NCBI GenBank assembly: GCA_016930015.1
Contig: JAFGHR010000043.1
Span: 1 to 49,214, forward strand
DNA: 49,214 nt
Source of the DNA: Anaerolineae bacterium
GTDB taxonomy: Bacteria; Chloroflexota; Anaerolineae; Aggregatilineales; Aggregatilineaceae
Direction of reading: 5' to 3'
Shown: positions 9,301 through 16,005 of the stretch, piece by piece
How positions within the stretch are numbered: position 1 is the first letter of the stretch
How the letters are laid out: each line of letters starts with the position of its first letter
Made by a program: the position numbers and the translations under genes
The notes under the pieces: generated by a model
What the model was told of the DNA's origin: nothing
What the model saw: the letters and a program-made list of their open reading frames with translations, nothing else
Database searches by the model: none

Positions 9301-9570
9301 GACTTCGGTGGCTGTATTGGCTACAACAATTAACGGGATATCCCGGTTCCGTTCTCGCAGCAGGTGGAGCGCTTGCAAAACATTGATCTGGGACTGTGAA
9401 TAATTAGCCAGAATTACGTCTGGCGCGGGCCTAAGGCGATCAAGAAAGTCTTGTTCGGTCTGAACACACTGCCAATCAAGATCAATACCAGCAGCTTGTA
9501 GCTCCCGTGCCAGCAGTTCAGCATCAGCAATCAAATCTTCAACAATCAAAACCTTCAATGGGTCTATCAT
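6379..9570 (-). CDS. large sensor histidine kinase with pseudo-receiver, multiple PAS and a GAF domain
   Basis: A soluble 1063-residue sensor kinase. Order of parts: an RssB-like receiver (about 5-125), PAS domains at about 140-255, 260-375 and 385-500, a GAF domain (about 515-670), a coiled-coil segment, a fourth PAS with PAC (about 695-810), HisKA with H844 in AAHDLRNPL, and a HATPase with SNAIKYTP, DTGIGIP and GTGLGLAIVKQS. The catalytic end looks intact. The receiver is odd: where phosphoacceptor Asp is expected (DVILxDY) it reads DVILANYSQSQ, so residue 56 is Asn and phosphorylation there is unlikely. The start at 9570 is chosen over a GTG at 9576 because GGAGG lies five bases upstream of the ATG and overlaps the GTG. 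It stands alone with long spacers on both sides. Confidence 0.93.
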   Translation of the reverse strand: MIDPLKVLIVEDLIADAELLARELQAAGIDLDWQCVQTEQDFLDRLRPAPDVILANYSQSQINVLQALHLLRERNRDIPLIVVANTATEVEIVECMRHGASDFVIKERMNRLGPAVTQALKRKEKHTDKVVNSGGLYYEQLAETAHDIIIAHDMDGHVIYANRAAAELGGYEPEEVLTLHITDFVPQEYLNDVWRRSNQRSAGNDQRFLYEVNVTDKTGRTVPLEANSSLLVDSGEPSGVLIVARDITARKQMEQTLRDELYRNEQILQSILDGYLLIDMQGQLIDVNSAYCKLVGYSRDELLQMTIFDIEAVRSPEDVRKVLVTLVEQGSARSTTKHQHRDGGLVELDVRGVVMQANGQNLIAVFVQDISERRHAEAALKEGEERFRAFMDHNPALAYILDEQGCFIYGNNAWAAQFGQPVESLLGKTAHELYSQEDARMFEGIDLLDRLKDKPVRNIVSVTGIDGLPRWWLSIKFPLEDRFGNRLLGGFALDISEQKQAELALHQHSKRLEILHDVDRAILLQQAPECVACTALRDIRPLVAYDLSVISVFELEVDRASFLVCLDPDDSGMMISAHVPLAEFEDLIQLLSTNGIILIDDVQDAAYDFFPLEDFKATGGRSFMFLPLLNKDELIGFMCLVSNDPGAFEPDHLDIAQEVASQVSIAIEQERLRQQIARYTTGLEQLVVERTADLQKSEERFRRLAQNAQDIIYRYRLLPDPAYEYVSPAATLISGYTPEEHYADPDLMTTLVHPDDRELLRQVSSGLPREKPLALRWLRKDGVEIWTEQHIIPVHDDAGNLIAIEGIVRDITRRKQHEDILRQALAREMDVSNLKSRFVSMAAHDLRNPLAVIQTTCSLLTKYEDRFTPEQKETKYDRIQAAIDAMVDLLDDILIIGRVEQGKLQFNPQALNLSEFCYKIVSDLRLSTDAGHNLVFSCADACNNVYMDPKLVRQIVDNLLSNAIKYTPANSRITIDIRCENEEAVFVIQDTGIGIPAADQRRLFEAFQRGANVGQIPGTGLGLAIVKQSVELHGGTITFDSQEGMGTTFTVVLPTVSLDDMIN

Positions 9571-10230
9571 TCCCACCTCCTAAACGTGTTCCTGCCAGGC
9601 ACAAACCAGACCCATTCGACAGCAAACACGCCACCATGTGTGTCGTTGGGATAGGATCACACTGACAACATCATGATGTGGGTTGAGATATAACAACCAA
9701 ACAAAGAGAAATCGGGAAAACATAAGGGAAGTCCAGTACAGTAAGGTTGTTAGGTTCTCTTGATTCCAATACAACAAGTTCATGTAGATATTATAAACTA
9801 AAAAGTTTTAATTACCAGTAATACTGTTTCACTCATAACCATAAGTAAGTGACACCAAAGCCAAGAACTGAGGTGAATCCATTGTATTGACTTTTGTTTG
9901 CGTATTGCCGATGGTGTCACTCTGGCTACAAGACTATCAACCTGCAATCAACCCGAATGCGAACCTCTCCGATTTTATTTTGACAACTGCCTGTATCATA
10001 TGGGTAATTCAAAATGTCGTTCAATAAAAATTTACAAAAACTAATGCTATTTTCACCGAAACACGGCCTGCCATCACAGCGTGTATCCTGTGTTGGACGC
10101 ACTGCCGGTCTTTGATTCGCCTCAATCACAGCAGCGCTGCGCACCGTATCTATTCACTTTGCCAGCGGTAGCGGATTAAGAATACGAGAGAACGATTCGG
10201 CCCTACCCTGCTGGGTAGCTGGACTCTGGC
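9571..10230. other. long intergenic region between kinase and ffh
   Basis: About 660 bases holding the start signals of two divergent genes. On the minus strand a TATAAT at 9795-9790 could be the -10 of the kinase, but no good -35 is visible. On the plus strand TTGACA at 9980-9985 has only a weak -10 (GGTAAT) downstream. I looked for an SRP RNA gene, which sometimes lies near ffh, and did not see its conserved core. A 72-codon minus-strand frame (9926-10144) shows no known motif. Confidence 0.4.
10203..10218. promoter_or_regulatory. small inverted repeat upstream of ffh promoter
   Basis: CTACCC-TGCT-GGGTAG is a perfect 6-bp inverted repeat ending 12 bases before the -35 box of the ffh promoter. 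It could be a protein-binding site or a short hairpin; nothing else supports either role. Confidence 0.3.
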
Positions 10231-10259
10231 TTGACGGGCAGGCAGCGATCCTTTACAAT
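10231..10259 (+). promoter_or_regulatory. sigma-70-type promoter of the ffh operon
   Basis: TTGACG (10231-10236) and TACAAT (10254-10259) are each one base from consensus and are separated by exactly 17 bases. The predicted transcript start near 10266 leaves a leader of about 35 bases to the ffh ATG at 10301. The most consensus-like promoter I found in the window. Confidence 0.75.
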
Positions 10260-10300
10260 TTCTAGCCTGGATCAGATACCAGTTTGTAGGCAACCAACGT

Positions 10301-11629
10301 ATGTTTGAAAGCCTGAGCGATCGGCTGCAAAACGTTTTTGATCAGCTCAGCCGTAAAGGCAAACTGACCGAAACGGACGTTGACACGGCGCTGCGCGAAG
10401 TGCGCCTGGCGCTGTTGGAAGCAGATGTCAACCTTAAGGTAGCTAAAGACTTCATCCGGCGCGTCAAAGAACGCGCGATTGGTGTTGAAGTTCAAAAAAG
10501 CCTGAAACCGTCACAGCAGGTGATCAAGATCGTTCATGAAGAACTGATCGATACACTTGGCGCGCCGGGACGGTTGAACCTGGATGGTCCGACCCCACGG
10601 GTGATTATGCTTGTCGGGCTGCAAGGTTCGGGTAAAACGACCACCGCGGCCAAACTGGCGTTAAGCCTACGTCAGGATGGACGCCGCCCCTGGTTGGTGG
10701 CAGGTGACACGTATCGCCCCGCCGCGGTCGATCAGTTGGTGACGCTGGCCAAACAACTCAATCTGCCATATTACGAAGAAGGCACCGAGGCGTCACCGCC
10801 TGACATCTGCGAGCGCGGACTCCAGGCGGCTAAAGAAGCCGGTGCGACCGTTGTCTTGCTGGACACTGCCGGGCGTTTGCAGATCGATGACGATATGATG
10901 CACGAACTGCAAGCGATCCGCGACCGCACAAAACCAGCCGACATTTTGCTGGTCGCCGATGCCATGACTGGCCAGGAAGCCGTGCGTATCGCTGATGGCT
11001 TTAACCAACAGGTCGGCCTGACGGGTCTGATCCTGACCAAAGTGGATGGCGATGCTCGTGGTGGTGCTGCCATCTCTATGCGTGAAGTGACGGGTGTACC
11101 CATCAAGTACATGGGTATAGGCGAAAAACTTGACGCGCTCGAATTGTTCCACCCAGATCGCCTGGCTTCGCGCATTCTGGGCATGGGTGACATGCTCACG
11201 CTCATCGAGCGGGCCGAACAAGCCTTTGACGAACGCGAAGCAGAAGAACTCCAGAGAAAGCTGCTCAAAAACCAATTCACGCTGGAAGACTTTTTGAAGC
11301 AGCTCCAACAGATCAAACGCCTGGGATCAATTGGGCAGATTCTTGATATGCTGCCCGGCATGGGGCGCCTGCGTCAGCAGGTTGACATCGACAACGAAAG
11401 TGCACAGGCCCAACTCAAAAAGGTAGAAGCCATTATTTATTCCATGACGCCTGCCGAACGGCGTAATCCCAAACGTTTGAATGCCAGCCGCAAACGGCGC
11501 GTGGCCGCCGGCAGTGGCACAACCGTACAAGATATCAATGTGCTGCTCAAGCAGTTTCGTGAAATGCAGCGCATGATGAAAATGGTAGGGCGCGGGCAAA
11601 TGCCCAAAATTCCCGGTATGTTTCGTTAG
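10301..11629 (+). CDS. ffh: signal recognition particle protein Ffh (SRP54 GTPase)
   Basis: The protein subunit of the signal recognition particle; it binds signal sequences of nascent membrane proteins and delivers ribosomes to the receptor FtsY using GTP. The 442-residue protein has the helical N domain (1-90), the GTPase G domain with P-loop GLQGSGKTT (106-114), DTAGR and TKVDGDARGGA, and the methionine-rich M domain from about 300, including the RNA-binding region around GMGRLRQQ and the C-terminal run of Met residues (MQRMMKMVGRG). Length and motifs are normal. It heads a plus-strand group ffh, rpsP, khpA, rimM, a common bacterial order. Confidence 0.98.
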   Translation: MFESLSDRLQNVFDQLSRKGKLTETDVDTALREVRLALLEADVNLKVAKDFIRRVKERAIGVEVQKSLKPSQQVIKIVHEELIDTLGAPGRLNLDGPTPRVIMLVGLQGSGKTTTAAKLALSLRQDGRRPWLVAGDTYRPAAVDQLVTLAKQLNLPYYEEGTEASPPDICERGLQAAKEAGATVVLLDTAGRLQIDDDMMHELQAIRDRTKPADILLVADAMTGQEAVRIADGFNQQVGLTGLILTKVDGDARGGAAISMREVTGVPIKYMGIGEKLDALELFHPDRLASRILGMGDMLTLIERAEQAFDEREAEELQRKLLKNQFTLEDFLKQLQQIKRLGSIGQILDMLPGMGRLRQQVDIDNESAQAQLKKVEAIIYSMTPAERRNPKRLNASRKRRVAAGSGTTVQDINVLLKQFREMQRMMKMVGRGQMPKIPGMFR

Positions 11630-11649
11630 GGCTGCACCATAAAAAAGTT

Positions 11650-11696
11650 ATCCCCGATCCCTGGCAAGGGCCAGCAAACAGGGGATTTGTTTTCTT
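11650..11696 (+). terminator. probable intrinsic terminator or attenuator after ffh
   Basis: An outer stem ATCCCC (11650-11655) / GGGGAT (11681-11686) encloses an inner stem CTGGC-AAGG-GCCAG (11661-11674), followed by a T-rich run TTTGTTTTCTT. It lies 20 bases after the ffh stop. It overlaps the -35 region of the candidate rpsP promoter, so ffh and rpsP may be separately controlled. Confidence 0.55.
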
Positions 11697-11714
11697 GGTT
11701 CCGCCTAGTATAAT
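11687..11714 (+). promoter_or_regulatory. candidate promoter for rpsP
   Basis: A perfect TATAAT (11709-11714) is preceded at 16 bases by TTGTTT (11687-11692). The -10 is strong, the -35 is moderate. The predicted leader to the rpsP start at 11835 is about 115 bases, long enough for regulatory structure. Confidence 0.5.
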
Positions 11715-11834
11715 CACACGTGTCATCATAGCTCATATGTTGCGGCTTGCACTGGCAGCCTTTCCTGCCAAACCCTCGGCCAGTACGCGGCAAAAATAGC
11801 AAAACCATCAAGTTCAGGATAGGGGTCTTACGTT

Positions 11835-12383
11835 ATGGTTCGAATTCGCTTGCGTCGTGTAGGACGCAAAAAACAGCCTAGCTATCGTGTTGTCGTGGCC
11901 GACTCACGCAGCCCGCGTGATGGACGGTATATTGAGATCGTCGGTTTCTACAATCCTCGTACCCAACCCGCGACAATGACTATCAAGGAAGACCGGGTGC
12001 TGCACTGGATGTCGCTTGGTGCACAGCCCAGTGACGCGGTCCGCCGCATTCTCGACAAGTTGGGAACACTGGGGCGCTTTGACCGCTTGCGCCAGGGTGA
12101 ACCCCTGGAAGCTTTGCTTAAGGAAGCGGAAGAAACAGCAGCCGCTCGCGAGCCTGTCAGCCCCAAGACAAGTCACGCGGCAGGTAGAAAGACCACGCGT
12201 AAGGCTGTCACAGCCGCAGATGAAATCGCAGCAGACGAAGAATCAGCGGTTGCAGAAGAAGCTGAAGCTGCTGACGTTGAAGCCGGTGAAGAAGCTGAAG
12301 TTGTTGAGGCTGAAGCCAGTGAAGAGGCTGAGGTTGCTGACGCCGAAACCGGTGAAGAAACTGAACCGGCTGAAACTGAATAG
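11835..12383 (+). CDS. rpsP: ribosomal protein bS16 with long acidic C-terminal tail
   Basis: bS16 of the small ribosomal subunit, needed for 30S assembly. Residues 1-90 match the family from [18 protein letters not shown] through VGFYNP and the helix around [12 protein letters not shown]. Bacterial S16 is usually about 80-100 residues; here it continues to 182. Residues about 95-125 are a Lys/Arg/Ser-rich linker and residues about 130-182 are almost wholly Glu, Ala, Val and Asp, built in part of three 11-residue repeats ([15 protein letters not shown]). The tail is predicted to be disordered and strongly acidic. Extended S16 tails occur in some phyla, but this repeat structure is notable. 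AGGGG lies nine bases before the ATG. Confidence 0.95.
   Translation: MVRIRLRRVGRKKQPSYRVVVADSRSPRDGRYIEIVGFYNPRTQPATMTIKEDRVLHWMSLGAQPSDAVRRILDKLGTLGRFDRLRQGEPLEALLKEAEETAAAREPVSPKTSHAAGRKTTRKAVTAADEIAADEESAVAEEAEAADVEAGEEAEVVEAEASEEAEVADAETGEETEPAETE
12276..12374 (+). repeat. three tandem 33-bp units encoding the acidic tail of bS16
   Basis: Units at 12276-12308, 12309-12341 and 12342-12374 each encode 11 residues of the type (V/A)[10 protein letters not shown]. The third is the most diverged. A partial unit precedes them (VAEEAEAAD). All changes keep the frame and the acidic character. Confidence 0.75.
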
Positions 12384-12427
12384 CCTGCTTCGATTTTCGT
12401 GTGGTAACGTTGTATGGTAATCTAGAA

Positions 12428-12466
12428 CACATGCGGACGGTAGGGGATTTCCTCTGTCCGCATGTG
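12428..12466 (+). promoter_or_regulatory. perfect 11-bp hairpin between rpsP and khpA
   Basis: CACATGCGGAC (12428-12438) and GTCCGCATGTG (12456-12466) form a perfect 11-bp stem around a 17-base loop, which itself contains a 3-bp AGG/CCT pairing. No T-run follows, so it is not a standard terminator. It lies 45 bases after the rpsP stop and 40 before khpA. It could be a processing or mRNA-stability element that separates expression of the two genes, or a protein site on DNA. Confidence 0.6.
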
Positions 12467-12506
12467 CGCTTGTCAAATAACTGCTTCGAATGCGAAAGAT
12501 AGTGCT

Positions 12507-12734
12507 ATGAAAGAATTGATCGAATACATTTCAAAATCGCTGGTCGATGACCCGTCACAGGTCAACGTGAGCGAAATCGCAAGAGGATTAACGGTTACGC
12601 TTGAACTTGAAGTCGCGCCAGAAGATATGGGACGCGTTATTGGCAAAAATGGCCGTGTGGCAAATGCAATGCGTATCCTGTTGCGGGTCGTGGCTGCCAA
12701 ACAAGGTAAGCGTATTAACCTCGAAATCCTATGA
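12507..12734 (+). CDS. khpA: KH-domain RNA-binding protein KhpA (YlqC)
   Basis: A 75-residue single KH-domain protein. The KH GxxG loop is present as IGKNGR in MGRVIGKNGRVANAMRI, followed by the short helix and last strand typical of this family. KhpA binds RNA, commonly with KhpB/Jag, and affects cell division and envelope growth in Gram-positive bacteria. The position between rpsP and rimM is the classic one. I chose the ATG at 12507, because an upstream in-frame start at 12462 would lie inside the hairpin and add residues outside the KH fold. The ribosome site is weak (GAAAGA). The stop codon falls inside the first of three 18-bp repeats. Confidence 0.92.
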   Translation: MKELIEYISKSLVDDPSQVNVSEIARGLTVTLELEVAPEDMGRVIGKNGRVANAMRILLRVVAAKQGKRINLEIL

Positions 12735-12785
12735 TCCAGCCGGATTCTATAATCCGACCGGATTTTACGATCCGACCGGATCGTT
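12732..12785 (+). repeat. three tandem 18-bp repeats with palindromic core
   Basis: Units at 12732-12749, 12750-12767 and 12768-12785 share the core ATCCgaCCGGATt. In units 2 and 3 the core is the inverted repeat ATCCG-AC-CGGAT. The array starts on the khpA stop codon and ends 12 bases before the rimM ATG, where a ribosome site would be expected but is not seen. It might bind a protein or pair between units in the mRNA. Confidence 0.7.
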
Positions 12786-12797
12786 TATACACCCGAT

Positions 12798-13346
12798 ATG
12801 CCACCTGACTCAACATCACCTGACCCTCCGCCTTTCCTGCTCCTGGGGCGTATCCTGCGACCCCATGGAATACGGGGCGAACTGCGTGTCGAAGTGCTGA
12901 CGGATTTTCCTGAACGCATTGGCCCTGACACACAGATAGTCGTTGGAACTGATCCTGAGAATGTTTCCTCCGCTGTTACGTATCAGGTTGTCAAAGCACG
13001 CAAACACCAGCACTTTCTCATACTCCAATTCGAAGGCATCAATGATCGCAACTCAGCCGACCCCCTGCGCGGCCATTACATCATGGTCGCGTTTAAAGAC
13101 GCCGTTCCCTTGGAAGAAGGTGAATTTTACCTGTTTCAATTGATCGGACTGCCCGTTTATACCGTCGATGAGGATTTCCTCGGTGAAATAACAGACGTTA
13201 TCGAGACGGGGGCCAATGATGTCTATGTTGTACACGGACCGTATGGTGAAGTTCTGCTCCCTGTGGTCGATGACTGTGTAAAACGGGTTGACATCAACGC
13301 GGGGAGGGTTACCGTTCAACTCATGGATGGTCTGCTTGGCGAGTGA
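12798..13346 (+). CDS. rimM: 16S rRNA processing protein RimM
   Basis: RimM helps mature the 3' domain of 16S rRNA and assemble the 30S head, binding uS19. The 182-residue protein has the N-terminal RimM domain (LLLGRILRPHGIRGELRVEV) and the PRC-barrel domain in the C-terminal half (FYLFQLIGLPVYTVD, then GANDVYVV and LLPVVDDCVKRVD). Length is normal. No clear ribosome site precedes the ATG; the 18-bp repeats occupy that region instead. In many bacteria trmD and rplS follow rimM; here dprA follows, so those two genes must be elsewhere. Confidence 0.95.
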   Translation: MPPDSTSPDPPPFLLLGRILRPHGIRGELRVEVLTDFPERIGPDTQIVVGTDPENVSSAVTYQVVKARKHQHFLILQFEGINDRNSADPLRGHYIMVAFKDAVPLEEGEFYLFQLIGLPVYTVDEDFLGEITDVIETGANDVYVVHGPYGEVLLPVVDDCVKRVDINAGRVTVQLMDGLLGE

Positions 13347-13347
13347 T

Positions 13348-13397
13348 AGCCCGGCTGTGTGTATTAACTTTCTAGAAGTTTTTATAGTTGCCGGGCT
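13348..13397. promoter_or_regulatory. nested inverted repeats between rimM and dprA
   Basis: An outer pair AGCCCGGC (13348-13355) / GCCGGGCT (13390-13397) encloses an inner hairpin AACTT-TCTAG-AAGTT (13366-13380) followed by TTTATAG. On the plus strand the inner hairpin plus T-run could be a weak terminator for rimM. The right outer arm overlaps the candidate dprA -35 box. Confidence 0.5.
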
Positions 13398-13414
13398 TGC
13401 GACTGTGCTAAGAT
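13388..13414 (+). promoter_or_regulatory. candidate promoter for dprA
   Basis: TTGCCG (13388-13393) and TAAGAT (13409-13414) with a short 15-base spacer; the -10 has the extended TGC upstream. The predicted start would be only a few bases before the first ATG at 13428, so either the transcript is nearly leaderless or a later ATG (13437 or 13443) is used. Confidence 0.35.
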
Positions 13415-13427
13415 GTGATCGTACGGA

Positions 13428-14552
13428 ATGCTGTCGATGAGTATGCGAAAGTACTGGTTAGGATTTAATGCCGTCAAAGGCATCGGTCCGGTACGATTGC
13501 GTGCGCTGCGCACCCATTTTGGTAATCTTGAAGCAGCCTGGTTTGCATCGGAAGCCGAACTCCAGGCTGTTGGGCTGGACCGGCGCAGCAGGGCGAACCT
13601 GCTAAAAGCACGCACGGCGATTAATCTGGACCAGCTCCTTCAGGCTGTTGATGACCTGGGGGCAACCGCGCTCACGCTTGATGATCCAGACTACCCTATG
13701 CTGCTGCGCGAGCTGCCTGATGCGCCGCCAGTGTTGTATGTTAAAGGCACGTTGTTTGATGCAGATCAATGGGCTGTCGCCGTAGTCGGCACCCGCCGCG
13801 CGACAACACACGGGCGTGATATCACGTGTGAATTGGTTACACCGCTGGTCCATGCCGGAATCACGATTGTCAGCGGGTTGGCTTTGGGCATTGACACAGC
13901 CGCACACAAAACAGCGCTGGACGCTGGCGGTCGTACCCTGGCCGTGCTTGGCTGCGGTCTTGATGTGATATACCCGCCGGAAAACCGTAAACTGGCTGCC
14001 GCGATCATCGAAAGCGGGGCGTTGGTTTCAGAATTTCCACCCGGCACACGGCCCGAAGGTAAAAATTTCCCGGTACGCAACCGTGTTATCAGCGGCCTGT
14101 CGTTGGGTGTTCTCGTGGTGGAAGCGCCAGAGAGCAGCGGCGCCTTATTAACGGCGGATATTGCCGCCGACCAGGGCCGTGATGTGTTTGCCGTTCCGGG
14201 CCGGATCACGTCAAAAACCAGCCAGGGGACGAATCGCTTGATCCAGATTGGGGCCAAGCTGGTTATGAGCGCCGATGATATTCTGGACGAACTTAATCTG
14301 ACCCGGTCAACAGTTGAAACCCAGTCCCAGATTCGTGATGTCGCGCCAGCAAATGACACCGAGGCCGCTTTGCTCCAACATCTAAGCGATGAACCCTTAC
14401 ATATTGATGATCTGTGCCAGCTATCAGGGCTGCCTATCACAACTGTCAGCAGTGCGCTGGCGCTCATGGAACTCAAGAACATCATACGCCGGCATGAAGG
14501 CATGCACTATACGCTGGCACGCGGGCGCGGCGAAAGTTATTTGTTGGATTAA
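13428..14552 (+). CDS. dprA: DNA-processing protein DprA
   Basis: DprA binds single-stranded DNA taken up in transformation and loads RecA on it. The 374-residue protein has an N-terminal helix-hairpin-helix region (VKGIGPVRLRALRTHFG), the Rossmann-like core with VVGTRRATTHGRD, SGLALGIDTAAHKTALD and FPVRNRVISGLSLGVLVVEA, and a C-terminal winged helix (about 305-370, LPITTVSSALALMELKNI). Length and order are normal. The start could also be the ATG at 13437 or 13443; the conserved part begins at RKYWLGFNAVKGIG. It is followed after 49 bases by manC on the same strand. Confidence 0.95.
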   Translation: MLSMSMRKYWLGFNAVKGIGPVRLRALRTHFGNLEAAWFASEAELQAVGLDRRSRANLLKARTAINLDQLLQAVDDLGATALTLDDPDYPMLLRELPDAPPVLYVKGTLFDADQWAVAVVGTRRATTHGRDITCELVTPLVHAGITIVSGLALGIDTAAHKTALDAGGRTLAVLGCGLDVIYPPENRKLAAAIIESGALVSEFPPGTRPEGKNFPVRNRVISGLSLGVLVVEAPESSGALLTADIAADQGRDVFAVPGRITSKTSQGTNRLIQIGAKLVMSADDILDELNLTRSTVETQSQIRDVAPANDTEAALLQHLSDEPLHIDDLCQLSGLPITTVSSALALMELKNIIRRHEGMHYTLARGRGESYLLD

Positions 14553-14601
14553 ATCCTTTTGGCAACGTACATATCACAACAAAGTGGAGTGAGAGCGCCA
14601 T

Positions 14602-15678
14602 ATGGATAATTTTTATGCACTGATCATGGCAGGTGGAGGGGGAACACGCTTGTGGCCCCTAAGCCGTAAGTCACGTCCCAAACAAATGCTGCCGTTGGTC
14701 GAGGAACGCTCGATGTTCCAGATGTCAGTTGAGCGGTTGGACATTCCACCTGAACGTATTTTCATTGTCACCGGGCGCGAACACGTCGAGATGTTACATG
14801 AAGATGTGCCCGAAATTCCAATCGAAAACTACATCGTCGAACCATTCGGACGCGACAGCGGTCCGGCTGCCGGGTTGGGCATTATCCATATCCAGCAGCG
14901 TGACCCGGAAGCTGTCGTAGCTATCCTCGGCTCCGATCATTACATCGCCGATACCGTCAAATTTAACCGTACCCTGGTTGCCGCTCATAACCTGGCCACC
15001 AGGGGGCATATCGTCACGCTGGGGGTATCGCCGTCCTACCCGTCAACCGGCTTCGGCTACATCAAGCGCGGTGAGCAGTTGGACGTGGTTGAAGGATTCC
15101 AATGTTACCATTCTGCCGGGTTCACAGAAAAACCGGATGGTGATACGGCGATTCACTTTCTCACCACCGGGTTATATAGCTGGAACAGCGGCATGTTTAT
15201 CTGCAAAGCGAACCAGGTATTAAACGAGTTCGCCCGGCAGCAGCCCGCCATGTACGCCCAGTTCGAGATGATCGCGCATGCCATCGGGCACGCCGAATAC
15301 GATGACACGCTGGGCCGCGTCTGGTCCACTATGAAAAAGATATCATTGGATTACGCCGTGATGGAATGCGCCGACAACATGGTCGTGATCCCGGTGGATA
15401 TGGGGTGGAGCGATGTCGGAAGCTGGTCGTCACTGGGCGAGGTGCTGGCCGCAGACCTGGACGGCAATGTTTCTCAAAGTCATGGTTCGGCCCACATCAA
15501 AATCGACACCAAACAAACCTTGATCGTCAGTGACCGGATGGTGGTAACTATTGGCATCGAGGAGATTGTTATCGTTGACACCGACGACGTGCTGCTGGTC
15601 TGTCACCGTGACCGCTCTCAGGATGTGCGCCAGGTGGTCGCCCGCTTAAAAGATGCCGGGGACGATACGTATCTATAA
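14602..15678 (+). CDS. manC: mannose-1-phosphate guanylyltransferase
   Basis: Makes GDP-mannose from mannose-1-phosphate and GTP, a sugar donor for glycans. The 358-residue protein starts with the nucleotidyltransferase signature MAGGGGTRLWPLSRKSRPKQ, followed by VEPFGRDSGPAAGLGI, ILGSDHYI, FTEKPD, YSWNSGMF and VDMGWSDVGSW. It has the single-domain length of the ManC/GMP type without a fused isomerase domain. GTGGAGTGAGAG precedes the ATG. The product could feed the polysaccharide cluster at 39.8-47.9 kb. The DUF503 gene follows after 12 bases, so the two are probably co-transcribed. Confidence 0.94.
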   Translation: MDNFYALIMAGGGGTRLWPLSRKSRPKQMLPLVEERSMFQMSVERLDIPPERIFIVTGREHVEMLHEDVPEIPIENYIVEPFGRDSGPAAGLGIIHIQQRDPEAVVAILGSDHYIADTVKFNRTLVAAHNLATRGHIVTLGVSPSYPSTGFGYIKRGEQLDVVEGFQCYHSAGFTEKPDGDTAIHFLTTGLYSWNSGMFICKANQVLNEFARQQPAMYAQFEMIAHAIGHAEYDDTLGRVWSTMKKISLDYAVMECADNMVVIPVDMGWSDVGSWSSLGEVLAADLDGNVSQSHGSAHIKIDTKQTLIVSDRMVVTIGIEEIVIVDTDDVLLVCHRDRSQDVRQVVARLKDAGDDTYL

Positions 15679-15690
15679 CGAGTAAACCGG

Positions 15691-15984
15691 ATGGTGATTG
15701 TTGCCGCCACGATAGACTTACATTTGCCAGGCGTCGGCTCGCTGAAGGAAAAGCGCGGCATTCTCAAAGGGTTGATCGCACGCCTGCACAAAACATTCAA
15801 CATCGCCGTAGCCGAGGTTGATTTACATGACGTCTGGCAGTCCGCGGCGCTGGGTGTGGCTATTGTCAGCACCAGTGCGGTTCACGCCGAGGCTAAACTA
15901 GAAAACGTGCTGCGCTGGATCGAACGCAACCGGCCCGATATCATGATCGAGAACCACACCTTCGAAGTCATCCACTTCGGTTAA
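15691..15984 (+). CDS. DUF503 family protein (YlxP-like)
   Basis: A 97-residue protein that matches DUF503 along its length: MVIVAATIDLHLPGVGSLKE, KRGILKGLIARLHKTFNIAVAE split over the first helix, then VDLHDVWQSAALGVAIVST and the C-terminal helix. The family is small and ferredoxin-like in fold; in Bacillus the homologue YlxP lies next to rbfA, but its biochemical role is not established. It ends 21 bases before the end of the convergent dynamin gene, with no visible terminator between them. Confidence 0.88.
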   Translation: MVIVAATIDLHLPGVGSLKEKRGILKGLIARLHKTFNIAVAEVDLHDVWQSAALGVAIVSTSAVHAEAKLENVLRWIERNRPDIMIENHTFEVIHFG

Positions 15985-16005
15985 TGGTGTGCAGGTGTGT
16001 TCGGC

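Noticed and set aside
9571..10300. SRP RNA gene near ffh
   Set aside because: The conserved tetraloop and internal-loop sequences of bacterial SRP RNA were not found by eye on either strand.
12732..12785. CRISPR-like array
   Set aside because: Repeats are only 18 bp, directly adjacent with no spacers, and there are no cas genes.
13766..14503. 245-codon minus-strand frame
   Set aside because: Antisense to dprA, low-complexity Ser/Arg composition, no motif.
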